DNA from: JAXGXJ01 sp040772905
GTDB lineage: Bacteria; Actinomycetota; Thermoleophilia; RBG-16-64-13
Length of the DNA: 64,000 nt
NCBI GenBank assembly: GCA_040772905.1
Contig: JAXGXJ010000004.1
Span: forward strand, 372,001-436,000
Direction of reading: 5' to 3'
Below are positions 17,879-26,410 of this stretch, piece by piece. The first letter of the stretch is position 1. Each line of letters opens with the position of its first letter. The position numbers were made by a program, and so were the translations under genes. The notes under the pieces were generated by a model. It was not told where the DNA came from. It searched no databases and was given only the letters and a program-made list of their open reading frames with translations.

Positions 17879-18479
17879 CGATTCCTCCCTGTTTCTCTTT
17901 TCCTAACTGGCGATAGGTGTGGACGACTCGCTGGATGACCGTGAAGACGGTCAGGGCCAGCATGATGTAGACGACGTACGAGAGCACGTTGAAGAAGAGC
18001 CCCAATGCTATGAGGATCACTCGCTCGGGCCGGCTCATGATACCGACTTTGCACTCGAGACCCAAGCTCTCGGCCCGGGCACGAGTGTAGCTCACCAGCA
18101 TGGCCCCCATCAGCGCCAACACCACCAGGCCCGCGTCCACGGCACGCCCTTGGCTGGCAAGGATGTAGGCGATGCCCGCCATGACCACGCCCTCCGAGAC
18201 CCGATCCAGAGTGGAATCGAGAAACGCCCCGAACGGTGTGCTCTGACCGGTCCTTCGGGCAAGGGCGCCGTCGAGCATGTCGAAACAGCCCGCGGCCAGG
18301 AAGACGATGCCTGCGTATATGAGATGGTCGGTGACTACCAGTGCGGCCGCAGCGATGTTCAGCACAGTCCCCGCTACGGTCACCTGATTGGGAGTCACCT
18401 TGAGCCGCTGCAACACCGAGAGCATGGGCACAAAACCCTTGCGCAGCTGAACTCCGAAAAACTCGCGAATGCTTTCCAT
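17868..18479 (-). CDS. CDP-alcohol phosphatidyltransferase, probable phosphatidylinositol phosphate synthase
   Basis: 203 residues. The full CDP-alcohol motif is present: DMLDGALARRTGQ followed by GAFLDSTLD, i.e. D-x2-D-G-x2-A-R-x8-G-x3-D-x3-D. Hydrophobic stretches give about six membrane helices. ATG 18479 is chosen over upstream frames because a promoter (TTGTGG, 17 bases, TACAAT at 18528-18556) would place the transcript start near 18521. Coupling by overlap to ino1 makes inositol 1-phosphate the likely acceptor, so the product is phosphatidylinositol phosphate. That specificity is inferred from the neighbour, and phosphatidylglycerophosphate synthase is the alternative. Confidence 0.88.
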   Translation of the reverse strand: MESIREFFGVQLRKGFVPMLSVLQRLKVTPNQVTVAGTVLNIAAAALVVTDHLIYAGIVFLAAGCFDMLDGALARRTGQSTPFGAFLDSTLDRVSEGVVMAGIAYILASQGRAVDAGLVVLALMGAMLVSYTRARAESLGLECKVGIMSRPERVILIALGLFFNVLSYVVYIMLALTVFTVIQRVVHTYRQLGKEKQGGIVER

Positions 18480-18527
18480 ACCCTGCCAGTATCCGGTTGG
18501 CCGGGAAAAAAGTCCCAGCAACTGGCG

Positions 18528-18556
18528 ATTGTAACAGTACGGACCATGGGCCACAA
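18528..18556 (-). promoter_or_regulatory. Promoter of the phosphatidyltransferase-ino1 operon
   Basis: On the minus strand TTGTGG (18551-18556) and TACAAT (18528-18533) are separated by exactly 17 bases. The transcript would carry a leader of about 42 bases. Confidence 0.6.
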
Positions 18557-18625
18557 CGCGCATGGCCGCGCGTAAGCGGACCGCTTCTCAACGAGCCACG
18601 CGGCCGCACAGCCGAAGGGGCGCTG

Positions 18626-19789
18626 TCACTCCTCCGGCTTGTCGGTGAGCGTCTCGTCCACCACCCGGCGCGGCGGCGGTGCGCCCGATCGGGCAGGTAT
18701 GAGCGCGATGCCGTCGTCCCCCGCCCACGGCGCCCGCGACATCTTGAACTGGTAGAAAGTGAGCGTGTGCTTGAGCATGGAAAGGATGGGCAACGAGGCC
18801 AACATGCCGATGATGCCGCCTATCTGCGCTCCGGCAAGGAGCGCGAAGATCACCACCAGTGGATGGACGCCCACCGAACTGCCCACGATGTTGGGAGCCA
18901 AGATGTGGCTCTCGAGCTGTTGGATGACGAAGTAGAGCACAATGATCCAAAGAGCAGTGATGGGCGAGTGGAAGAAGGCGGCTATCACCGGTGGCACGGC
19001 GCCCAGGAAGGGGCCCACGTAGGGTATGACCTCGGTGACGCCGGCCCAGAAGCCGAAGAGCAGGGCGTATTGCCCGCCCTCCGGCCACACCCCCACCACA
19101 TCCCAACTGAGGATCCATATGGCCAAGCCGCAGGCCAACCCGATGGTGGCCCCCAACAGGGCCTGGCCCCGGATGAATTTGCTGAACGAGGTCTGGAGGC
19201 CACGCACGAACGCCTCTTTGACCGCGGGTTCGCCCGGCGCCAAACGGGTGAGGAAGCGGAAGATGCGATTGCCGTCCAGCAGCATGTAGAAGCTCACCAC
19301 GATGACGAGGAAGAGATCGACGAGCACGTTGACCACGCTCATCCCCACCGAGAAGAGGGTACCCAGCGAAGCGGCGCCGTTGGTCTGCAGCCAGTTGACG
19401 ATGTCGGTGGTGTTGAGGTGCAGGTTCACCTCCACGTTGTTGCTCGCCAGCCACGCCTCCAGATCGGAGAGCAGGGCGTTGAGGTCGTTCAGCCAGCCGG
19501 GGATGGCTTGGAACAGGCGCTGGAACTGGCGCACCAGAGGCGGTCCGAAGAAGATGAACAGCACCACCAATACGGCGATGAAGGCCAGGTAGACCACGGG
19601 CACGGCCAGCCAGCGTGGGGTACGGACGCGTTTCATGGCCAAGACGACGGGATTGAGCAGCATGGCCACGATCGTGCCTACCAAGAACACGAACACAGCG
19701 TGACTCGCCGCCTTGCTGAAGTAGAGAGCAAGGAAGATAGCCACGGGGATCAGCACCAGCTGGGCCCAACGCGGGATGGTTATGCGCAC
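18626..19789 (-). CDS. AI-2E transporter family (UPF0118/PerM) membrane protein
   Basis: 387 residues from GTG 19789, placed after AGAGGAGACC. A 15-codon longer start at 19834 lacks a ribosome site. Two N-terminal helix pairs, a soluble amphipathic middle (about 80-150, QRLFQAIPGWLNDLNALLSD) and a C-terminal block of helices with the family-typical WAGVTEVIPYVGPFLGAVPP and FVIQQLESHILAPNIVG are seen. Members export small molecules or act as antiporters. AI-2 itself is unlikely to be the substrate outside enteric bacteria. The C-terminal tail is short and charged. It sits upstream of the phospholipid genes but has a 146-base gap with a separate promoter for them. Confidence 0.9.
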   Translation of the reverse strand: MRITIPRWAQLVLIPVAIFLALYFSKAASHAVFVFLVGTIVAMLLNPVVLAMKRVRTPRWLAVPVVYLAFIAVLVVLFIFFGPPLVRQFQRLFQAIPGWLNDLNALLSDLEAWLASNNVEVNLHLNTTDIVNWLQTNGAASLGTLFSVGMSVVNVLVDLFLVIVVSFYMLLDGNRIFRFLTRLAPGEPAVKEAFVRGLQTSFSKFIRGQALLGATIGLACGLAIWILSWDVVGVWPEGGQYALLFGFWAGVTEVIPYVGPFLGAVPPVIAAFFHSPITALWIIVLYFVIQQLESHILAPNIVGSSVGVHPLVVIFALLAGAQIGGIIGMLASLPILSMLKHTLTFYQFKMSRAPWAGDDGIALIPARSGAPPPRRVVDETLTDKPEE

Positions 19790-19923
19790 CCGGTCTCCTC
19801 TGTCGCGTCGCCTGTCTTGAGAGGGGCTGCCCACAGCTTAGCAGCCCTCTCGGGCCGGTGAGTGCAAAGACTCACTCCGGGACGCGTTCGCTGTCCAGGC
19901 CAAAAAACCTCTGTTGCTGGGCA

Positions 19924-19938
19924 ATCTTGGGGCAAGAT
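19924..19938. promoter_or_regulatory. Palindrome ATCTTG-GGG-CAAGAT upstream of the M23-like gene
   Basis: A 15-base perfect inverted repeat with a three-base centre lies 15 bases before the ATG at 19954 and within the divergent region shared with the AI-2E family gene. It could be an operator. No confident -10/-35 pair is visible around it. Confidence 0.3.
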
Positions 19939-19953
19939 GGTAAGGTAACCGCG

Positions 19954-20760
19954 ATGCAAGAAGGGATCACGGCACCAGATTACCGGCGTCAGGAAGAGCT
20001 TCTGAGACGCAGGCGACATCATGCGAGCGTGTATCGCAGGCGACGCATCCGCTTCGGCGCAGGCTTCGTCGTGTTCTGTCTCGTGGTCGTCGCCGTCGTC
20101 GCTCTAGCCACCCGTGACGGCAACACCACGCAGGTAGATTCGCAGGCACTGCTGGCCGGCGCCGCCCCGGCGGCATCCGCCCCCGTGATGGCCGGCCGCG
20201 AGAGCCGTCCCGCCTTCGCCCGTCTGGGCGATCGCAACCTCATCCTGCCCGTCGCTGCCAACGACGCCACGATCATCGCGTACCAGCCCATCAGCGACGA
20301 GCGCGCCGTGGCTCTCACCCCCATCGGCGACAGAGCGAACACCAACGCGATCGTCCGCTTCTTCCGCGGTATCTTCGCCAGCGAATCAGCCGTGCGCTAC
20401 TACCAACTGGATGGAGAGGGCACGTCGCCCACCAACTCGGTGCTCATCGGCGCGCCCCAAGGTTCTACAGTCACCGCCCCCGTTTCGGGCATCGTCACGG
20501 GCGTGAAGCAATACAAGCTTTACGGCAAGTACGATGATGTAGAGATACAGATCCGTCCCGAGGAGTTGAGCGGCGCCACGGTGACGCTTATGCTCATCAG
20601 CGACCCCGCCGTCTCCATAGGGGAGGTGGTGACGGCTGGCAAGACGCAGCTTGGTACGGTGCGGGAGTGCCCTCCTGAGCTGGCAGAGACCATCTCGCAG
20701 TACACCCGCGACGCCGGTGCTCACATCCATCTGAAGGTGACGGAAGAGCCGGTCGGCTGA
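19954..20760 (+). CDS. Membrane-anchored protein with degenerate M23 peptidase-like (LysM-less) domain
   Basis: 268 residues from ATG 19954. A very basic N-terminus (RRQEELLRRRRHH, RRRRIRF) precedes one membrane helix (about 34-52), so the bulk is extracytoplasmic. The C-terminal 110 residues follow the M23/lipoyl-like fold: GSTVTAPVSGIVTGV, a stretch matching the region around the metal site, and HIHLKV, equivalent to the H-x-H of M23 peptidases. The first His and Asp zinc ligands are not recognisable, so it is probably a non-catalytic peptidoglycan-binding or activator protein (EnvC/NlpD-type logic). The family assignment is moderate. Confidence 0.65.
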   Translation: MQEGITAPDYRRQEELLRRRRHHASVYRRRRIRFGAGFVVFCLVVVAVVALATRDGNTTQVDSQALLAGAAPAASAPVMAGRESRPAFARLGDRNLILPVAANDATIIAYQPISDERAVALTPIGDRANTNAIVRFFRGIFASESAVRYYQLDGEGTSPTNSVLIGAPQGSTVTAPVSGIVTGVKQYKLYGKYDDVEIQIRPEELSGATVTLMLISDPAVSIGEVVTAGKTQLGTVRECPPELAETISQYTRDAGAHIHLKVTEEPVG

Positions 20761-20847
20761 ACCGGAGTCCCGGCCTCCCAGCCGGTTGTACGGCGTCATC
20801 TCGCAGGCCGGACGGTCCATGCCGAACGGCTGTAGGAAAGAGGATCC

Positions 20848-21828
20848 ATGGACGCGCGCTTCTGCTCCAAGTGCGGGGGGCACATCGAGATTCGGGTCGT
20901 CGGCGACCGGCCTCGTGAGGTGTGTTCAGCCTGCGAGACGGTGTTCTATCAGAACCCTCTGCCGGCCGCCGCGGCACTCATACTCGATGACGCGCACCGC
21001 GTGCTTCTGGTGCGGCGCCGCTACGAACCTGCCGTGGGCATGTGGTGCCTCCCCATCGGTTTCGCCGAGATGGGCGAGACCATAGCCGAAGCCGCGCTGC
21101 GTGAGTTGCACGAGGAAGCGGGCCTCACCGGACGGATCGTGCGCCTCATCGACGCTGACTCCTGGACAGGCCCGTTCTACGGAGACCTGCTCATCGTCAC
21201 CTTCGAAGTGGAGAAGACCGGAGGCGTGGAGACCGCCGGTGACGACGCCGAGGACGCGCGGTACTTCCCCATCGACCGACTTCCCCCGCTGGCCTTCCCC
21301 TCCAACGAGAAGGCCATACGTCTGTGCGCCGAACTGCACCAGGACGAGTGGGCCATGCACGAATCGTTCCACCACCTGGGGGAGGACGGCCGCACCGGGA
21401 TGCTCTCCGACAGCCTGGTGGGTTTCGTGGGTGAGCACGCGCCCTACGTCGCCCGCCTGTGGCTGGCCGATGTCCGCTCCAGCCACACCACCGCCGGATA
21501 TCGGGGCATCGACCCCGACCAGTTGTTGAACGAATGCGTCGAGGGCCTGCGCCTGCTGGGACGCTGGCTGGAAGGCGAGAGCACCGCCGAGGAGACCAAG
21601 GGTTTCTATCGCGGTCTGGGCGCGCGGCGCCGCGCGCAGGGAGCCCGCTTGGGCGAGATCCTCTCCGCGCTGATGCTGGCCAAGAAGCACATCTGGAGTT
21701 TCGCGTTGTCGCTGGGGGTTTGGCAGCGCCCGGTGGAGATGTACCGGGTCATGGAACTGCAAAGCCGTTTCGCCGCCTTCTTCGACAACGCCATGTATCA
21801 GTCGGCGCGCGGCTTCGAGGGAGATTAG
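20848..21828 (+). CDS. Nudix hydrolase with zinc ribbon and C-terminal RsbRD-like helical domain
   Basis: 326 residues from ATG 20848 after AAAGAGG. The N-terminal zinc ribbon (C-x2-C at FCSKCGG, C-x2-C at VCSACE) is like that of NADH pyrophosphatases. The Nudix box at about residues 71-93 is complete (G-x5-E-x7-REL-x-EEAGL, from GFAEMGETIAEAALRE). From about 185 a helical region (FYRGLGARRRAQGARLGEIL, LMLAKKHIW) resembles the N-terminal RsbRD/RsbR sensing domain of stressosome-type proteins. The fusion suggests a regulated or ligand-sensing Nudix enzyme. The Nudix part is certain. The C-terminal assignment is by pattern only. Confidence 0.85.
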   Translation: MDARFCSKCGGHIEIRVVGDRPREVCSACETVFYQNPLPAAAALILDDAHRVLLVRRRYEPAVGMWCLPIGFAEMGETIAEAALRELHEEAGLTGRIVRLIDADSWTGPFYGDLLIVTFEVEKTGGVETAGDDAEDARYFPIDRLPPLAFPSNEKAIRLCAELHQDEWAMHESFHHLGEDGRTGMLSDSLVGFVGEHAPYVARLWLADVRSSHTTAGYRGIDPDQLLNECVEGLRLLGRWLEGESTAEETKGFYRGLGARRRAQGARLGEILSALMLAKKHIWSFALSLGVWQRPVEMYRVMELQSRFAAFFDNAMYQSARGFEGD

Positions 21829-21910
21829 AGAGGCAGCAGCCGAAAGGCTGTCGAGCCGCCGGGCCGTCCGGCGCCTTAAAGGGCCGTCGGACACTCGGCA
21901 GCGCACCGCC

Positions 21911-22921
21911 TCAGACGTTGAAGCGGAAGTTGATGATGTCGCCGTCAGCGACGATGTAATCCTTGCCCTCCACGCGTAGCACACCGGCATCGCGACAGGC
22001 CTTCATGTTGCCATAGCGCATGAAATCGTCATAGGAGACCACCTCCGCGCGGATGAAGCCGCGCTGGATGTCGGAGTGGATTGCCCCCGCCGCCTCGCGC
22101 GCCGTCTCTCCCACGCGGATGGGCCATGCCCGCACCTCGTCCTGGCCCGCCGTGACGAAACTGATGAGCCCCAGCTGAGAGAAGGCCGCCTGGGCGACCA
22201 CATCGCCGGCCGGTCCGGGAAGCCCGAGCGCAGCGGCATATTCCTCCTGCTCTTCCACCGACAGGCGCGAGACCTCGAGCGCGTCGATGAAGGGAAACGC
22301 CAGCAGGTGGCGTCCGCGGGCCTGCTCCTGCAAGGCGTCCAGGTCGCCCGCCGTCTCCGACTCAGTGTTCACCAGCAGCAACTGCGGAGTGAGAGTCAGG
22401 AACTGATAACCACGTATGAACGCGGTCTGCGGCTCGTCGAACTCGGCTTCGCGCAAGGGGGTCTCGGCCTCCAGAAGCTCTTGACAGCGGCTGAGCGCCT
22501 TCTTGCCCACATCGGGCAACGGGGCTTTCTTGGCCCGCTCGAAGGCCCTCTCCACGCGGATGAGGTCGAAGAGCAGGAACTCACGATCGAGCTCTTCCAG
22601 GTCGGCTGCGGGATGCATCTCCTCTCCCAGCACAGGGTTCTCGAAGGCCCGCAGTACGTGCAGGTACACCTGTCCCCCGGCCAAGGCGTCCAGATAGCGC
22701 TCCATCTCGCCCTTGCGTGCGCTGGCTTCGGGCCACGCGACCTCGCGCACCCTCAGCTCGGCGAACGTCGTCTTCTTCGGTTCGAAGATCTCGGACAGCT
22801 TGCGCACGCGGGTGTCGCCAACGTGGACGCTGGCGATGTGGCCTTCGCCCCGTCCCTCTGCCAACGCGGAGACGAGTGTGCTCTTGCCGCAGCCTTTGAG
22901 CCCGATGATGCGTGCTTCCAC
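21911..22921 (-). CDS. Divergent YchF/Obg-like GTPase with C-terminal TGS-like domain
   Basis: 336 residues from GTG 22921, after GGGAG. Longer in-frame starts reach into the promoter of the neighbouring gene. The P-loop is IIGLKGCGKST. The C-terminal 80 residues match the YchF-specific domain (LISFVTAGQDEVRAWPIR, GAIHSDIQRGFIRAEVV, YIVADGDIINFRFNV), which binds ribosome-related partners. The length is slightly below the usual 360. The G4 segment that in YchF gives ATP preference (N-x-x-E) here reads LLLVNTES, and the switch regions are poorly conserved. The role of YchF in translation and stress is known for the family. This copy may be a specialised paralogue. Confidence 0.85.
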   Translation of the reverse strand: MEARIIGLKGCGKSTLVSALAEGRGEGHIASVHVGDTRVRKLSEIFEPKKTTFAELRVREVAWPEASARKGEMERYLDALAGGQVYLHVLRAFENPVLGEEMHPAADLEELDREFLLFDLIRVERAFERAKKAPLPDVGKKALSRCQELLEAETPLREAEFDEPQTAFIRGYQFLTLTPQLLLVNTESETAGDLDALQEQARGRHLLAFPFIDALEVSRLSVEEQEEYAAALGLPGPAGDVVAQAAFSQLGLISFVTAGQDEVRAWPIRVGETAREAAGAIHSDIQRGFIRAEVVSYDDFMRYGNMKACRDAGVLRVEGKDYIVADGDIINFRFNV

Positions 22922-22975
22922 CCTTGTTCTCCCTGCCTCGCCTTCGATCAGAGTCAGTGTAACGCAGGTGACTGC

Positions 22976-22988
22976 TATCATCGCGCAC
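22976..22988 (+). promoter_or_regulatory. Extended -10 promoter (TGC-TATCAT) for a leaderless GDT1 mRNA
   Basis: TATCAT at 22976-22981, preceded by TG at the extended -10 position, lies seven bases before ATG 22989. No Shine-Dalgarno is present. Confidence 0.5.
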
Positions 22989-23570
22989 ATGACCGCCTTC
23001 CTGTCCGCCCTCGTGCTCGTCACCATTGCCGAGATGGCCGACAAGACGCAGCTCCTCACCCTCTCTCTGGCCTGTCGCTATCCGGCTCGGCGCGTCCTGG
23101 TGGGAGTGGCCGTCGCTATAGCCCTGCTGAACCTCATCGCGGTGGTCATCGGAGCGGTGGCTGGGCGCTTCATACCCGTCACCTGGGTCAAACTCGGGGC
23201 CGGCCTGCTCTTCATCGCCTTCGGTCTCTGGAACCTGCTCGGCAAGGATAAGCCCGACGACCCCGAGGACTGCACCGTGCCCCGCAGCAAACACATCACC
23301 TGGGCCATCGCCGGCGCCTTCTTCGTGGCCGAGATCGGAGATAAGACCCAGCTGGCCACACTCTCGTTGGGCGCCCGCTTCGAGGGGAGTCTCTTCGCCT
23401 CGGTGGGAGTGTGGGCCGGGGCCACGGTGGGGATGATCATCGCCAACTCCCTGGCCGTGGGCATAGGGCACATGGCCGGTAGGCGCGTGCCGGAGAAGCT
23501 CATGAAGCGCATCTCAGGAGGGCTTTTCATCGCTTTCGGCATCTGGACCCTGGTCGAGGCCCTTGTGTGA
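22989..23570 (+). CDS. GDT1/TMEM165 family (UPF0016) cation transporter
   Basis: 193 residues with six predicted membrane helices arranged as two homologous halves. Each half carries the family signature: EMADKTQ (about residue 15) and EIGDKTQ (about residue 120). The first lacks the usual Gly. Members export Mn2+ or exchange Ca2+/Mn2+ for protons, so manganese homeostasis is the likely role. ATG 22989 follows directly after an extended -10 box, so the mRNA is probably leaderless. The upstream frame in the same phase is antisense to the YchF-like gene and is not coding. Confidence 0.92.
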   Translation: MTAFLSALVLVTIAEMADKTQLLTLSLACRYPARRVLVGVAVAIALLNLIAVVIGAVAGRFIPVTWVKLGAGLLFIAFGLWNLLGKDKPDDPEDCTVPRSKHITWAIAGAFFVAEIGDKTQLATLSLGARFEGSLFASVGVWAGATVGMIIANSLAVGIGHMAGRRVPEKLMKRISGGLFIAFGIWTLVEALV

Positions 23571-23630
23571 CCCGTGTTCGCGTATCATGCCCCTGGAACC
23601 ATCAGGTGACTACCGCAGGGAGGAGTGGCA

Positions 23631-24251
23631 GTGAGAGGCATCCGAGGTCGTCTGTGCATTTGGGCCGCGCTGGTCCTTGTCGTCGTCGCGACGGCGTCAC
23701 TTCTGAGCGCCTGCGGCGGAGAGACCTCCTCGAACGGCGACACCACGACCTACACCGATGCCACATATGGCTACAGCTTCCAGTACCCGAGCTCCTGGAA
23801 AGTCCAGCAGGGGGACACTGCCGACGTGTCGGCCGGAAGCGCCTCTGCGGCAAGCGTGGGTGTCTATGATCCCAAGGGAGCGGTGGCCGAGGATACCTAC
23901 ATCGACATGGTGCAGATCTCGGTGTATCAGCTCAATGTGGTGGTGGACGAATCGGTGATGCCCGAGATCAAGACCGAGGTGGAGGGGGTGCTTGACAGCC
24001 TGGAGGGCCAAGCCGGCGACCTCACCACTCTGGAGCCGCTCACCGAGGTCACCGTGGGAGACATGACAGGCTACAGGGTCACGTACAGCTTCTCCAAGAA
24101 CAACGCCCCCGTCACGTCCACTCTGTACTTCCTCTTCTCGGGGGACAAGGAGTACCAACTGACGGTGCAGGCCGCCGACACCAACTGGGAGGCGAAGCAA
24201 GGGGTGTTCGACGCCTTGCTGGCCAGCTTCAGGCCGGGCGCCGCGGAGTAG
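23631..24251 (+). CDS. PsbP/DcrB-like lipoprotein
   Basis: 206 residues from GTG 23631, five bases after AGGGAGGAG. The signal peptide ends in lipobox L-S-A-C (Cys28). The mature domain begins YTDATYGYSFQYPSSWKV, the opening strand pattern of PsbP/DUF1795 proteins, and contains a conserved core TGYRVTYSFSKNNAPVTSTLYF. Such proteins are single-domain extracytoplasmic lipoproteins of mostly unknown function, often linked to envelope stress or transport. No genetic partner is evident. The convergent neighbour is the SLH subtilase. Confidence 0.82.
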   Translation: MRGIRGRLCIWAALVLVVVATASLLSACGGETSSNGDTTTYTDATYGYSFQYPSSWKVQQGDTADVSAGSASAASVGVYDPKGAVAEDTYIDMVQISVYQLNVVVDESVMPEIKTEVEGVLDSLEGQAGDLTTLEPLTEVTVGDMTGYRVTYSFSKNNAPVTSTLYFLFSGDKEYQLTVQAADTNWEAKQGVFDALLASFRPGAAE

Positions 24252-24330
24252 GCCCGACCGGAGAGACGGGGTCACCGCCTTCCGAGTCCGCCGGTGGACG
24301 AGCCGTACGAGCCCCGTGGCTCTGCGTCTG

Positions 24331-26373
24331 CTACCTCTGCAGCAGCGCGTACAGGAGGGCGCAGACCTCCTCCCGACTGGCATAGGCGAAGAAGTCGTAG
24401 GCCGAACCTATGCCCTGCATGCCGTCGAGCAGACCCGCATAGGCCGCTCGGCGGGCACTGGGGAAATGGTCAATGGAGAAATTGCGGAAAGGCGGCACGT
24501 AGTCCGCGGGGGGCTCAGGCAGTCCAGCCGCCCTGGCCACCATTGTGATCAGCTGCGCACGCGTCAAGGGGCCGTAGGGCATGAAACGCGAACTGCTGAC
24601 CCCTTTGGTGATGCCCTGTTGCCAGGCCACTGCAACGTAGTGATACGGATAGAGATCCCCATCGATCCTGGTCACATCCACGAAGGGGCTCACGTCACCG
24701 AAGCCCACCGGATGCTCCATGGTCAGCACGATCATCTTGGCGAACTGCTGCCGCATGACGTCGTCATGAGGATAGAAGTAGCCGCCCCCCTTGCCCACCA
24801 CGATACCGCGGGCCGCCAACTCCTCGATCTGCACGTAGTAGGGACTGCTATCCGCGGAGACGTCCAAGAAACGAGCCACGGGCACCGTTGTGCTCGTGGT
24901 GCTCGTGGTGCTGGTCGTGCTCGTGGTACTGGTGGTGCTTGTGGTGGAGGTGGGCAAGGTGGTGGTCGTGGTGGAACTGGTGGTGGTAGAGGTGGGCAAG
25001 GTGGTGGTCGTGGTGGAAGCAGCTTCGCGTGCCTTGACCACAGCTTCGTAGCCGTCCACCCTCCCGTAGCCGTACTCCGGGTCCCAGCCCGACGCCCCAA
25101 GATCATCGGCGGTGGAGGTGATGATGTCGCACACCTGGGCCACACTCAGCTCCGGCGCCGCCGACCGCACCAGGGCGGCGACACCGCTCACGAAGGGGGT
25201 GGAGAACGAGGTCCCCTGCCAGTAGATCCAGGGACTGGTACCGATGGTACAGCTGAGGATCTTCGTACCCGGCGCCATGAGGTCGAGCGCGCTGCCTGTG
25301 TTCGAGAAGTCGGCCCGCATGTCCGCAGGGGTGTAGGAAAGTGAGCCGACGGCCAGCACGCCTGGCAGAGCGGCTGGGTAAGAGACCTGCGCCCTGCTGT
25401 TGTTGCCGGCCGCGCCGACCACTATCGCACCCTTGGCCTGCGCGTACGCCACCGCATCGCGCAGCACGGAGGCGTTGATGTCGGTGGCCCAGCTTATGTT
25501 GATGACGTCGGCGCCGTGGTCGGCCGCCCAGTAGACACCTTGAGCCAATGTGGCCGCGTCGGCCTCCTGCTGTTCGGCGATCTTCACGGGCATGATCTTG
25601 ACGTTCCACGCCGTACCGGCCATGCCCTGGCCGTCGTTACCCTGGGCCACGGCGATGCCGGAGACGAAGGTCCCGTGACCGTGGTTGTCCTTCCACGCCG
25701 GCCACAGACTGGTACTCAACACCGCACTGTAGGGCGACGTCACACGACCCGCAAAATCGGAGGACTCTTGGTCCAGCCCGGTGTCGAGGACGGCCACGAT
25801 CACGTCGCCGGAGCCCGTCTCGAGATCCCAGGCCGCGGGCATTCCTATCTTGGGGAGCCCCCACTGACCGACCACACCCGGAGGGGCGTAGTAGGGGTCG
25901 TTGGGCACCAGGCATGCGTCGAGGACCGCCGACTGCTCGGCCCACACCACGCCGGGAAGCCGACGCACGGTGTCGACTATGGCGGGAACCTCGTCGACGG
26001 CCGAAGGAGCGGCCTCGAGCACATACACGCCGCCTCCGCCGAGCGCACGCGCCCGGCCGAGGCCGAACAACGCGAGGTCAGGCACACCCGCCGAAGGCGC
26101 CATCTTGACCACCACACGACGGGCCGCAGCTGCCGCCACCGGCTCGGGAGCGTCCAGACTGCCCAGCGCAGCTGCGGCAGCGAGGGGGTCGGTGCCTACG
26201 TAGGACGGGTTCTCGTCCGCACGGGCGTCGGGGCTGGAGAGCAGGAGAGTCACCAGGACGAGGAATACCACCGTCAAGGCGAGTGCGACGAGAACGGGCG
26301 CAGCCGCCGGTGGCCGGGGCCACCGGCGGCTGCGCCCCCGTCTTCTAGACACAGGGCCGCGCAGAGCGCTCAC
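24331..26373 (-). CDS. SLH-anchored subtilisin-like serine protease with Thr-rich linker
   Basis: About 680 residues. A signal peptide (core VLVALALTVVFLVLVTLLL) and an I9-like propeptide region precede an S8 domain with all catalytic residues: Asp in AVLDTGLDQ (about 197), His in NHGHGTFVSG (about 231), the oxyanion Asn in GAAGNN, and Ser in GTSFSTPFVSG (about 388). A linker of almost only Thr and Ser follows (about 449-494), then SLH repeats to the end. GTG 26373 is the first start after the upstream gene, but its AGGGGAG lies only two bases away, so the exact start is uncertain. It would be a wall-bound extracellular protease and a possible target of the serpin at 9666-11009. Confidence 0.9.
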   Translation of the reverse strand: MSALRGPVSRRRGRSRRWPRPPAAAPVLVALALTVVFLVLVTLLLSSPDARADENPSYVGTDPLAAAAALGSLDAPEPVAAAAARRVVVKMAPSAGVPDLALFGLGRARALGGGGVYVLEAAPSAVDEVPAIVDTVRRLPGVVWAEQSAVLDACLVPNDPYYAPPGVVGQWGLPKIGMPAAWDLETGSGDVIVAVLDTGLDQESSDFAGRVTSPYSAVLSTSLWPAWKDNHGHGTFVSGIAVAQGNDGQGMAGTAWNVKIMPVKIAEQQEADAATLAQGVYWAADHGADVINISWATDINASVLRDAVAYAQAKGAIVVGAAGNNSRAQVSYPAALPGVLAVGSLSYTPADMRADFSNTGSALDLMAPGTKILSCTIGTSPWIYWQGTSFSTPFVSGVAALVRSAAPELSVAQVCDIITSTADDLGASGWDPEYGYGRVDGYEAVVKAREAASTTTTTLPTSTTTSSTTTTTLPTSTTSTTSTTSTTSTTSTTSTTVPVARFLDVSADSSPYYVQIEELAARGIVVGKGGGYFYPHDDVMRQQFAKMIVLTMEHPVGFGDVSPFVDVTRIDGDLYPYHYVAVAWQQGITKGVSSSRFMPYGPLTRAQLITMVARAAGLPEPPADYVPPFRNFSIDHFPSARRAAYAGLLDGMQGIGSAYDFFAYASREEVCALLYALLQR
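24892..25018 (-). repeat. Thr/Ser codon microsatellite coding for the protease linker
   Basis: On the minus strand the sequence is an imperfect run of ACC, ACG, AGC and TCC codons, with a longer unit (TTTLP-TST) occurring twice. It codes for the linker between the protease and SLH domains. The repeat is likely to vary in length between strains. Confidence 0.8.
26296..26337 (-). terminator. Perfect 18-bp hairpin at the 5' end of the protease gene
   Basis: Arms 26296-26313 and 26320-26337 are exact complements with a six-base loop. It lies 73 bases after the amidohydrolase stop and about 12 codons inside the protease frame. It may terminate or attenuate transcription running from the amidohydrolase operon. 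Confidence 0.5.
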
Positions 26374-26410
26374 TTCTCCCCTAGAGGTCGTCAGGTGCCG
26401 CCTCGGTCGG

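Noticed and set aside
24892..25018. CRISPR-like repeat array
   Set aside because: The repeats are in-frame Thr/Ser codons of the subtilase linker with no spacers of constant length.
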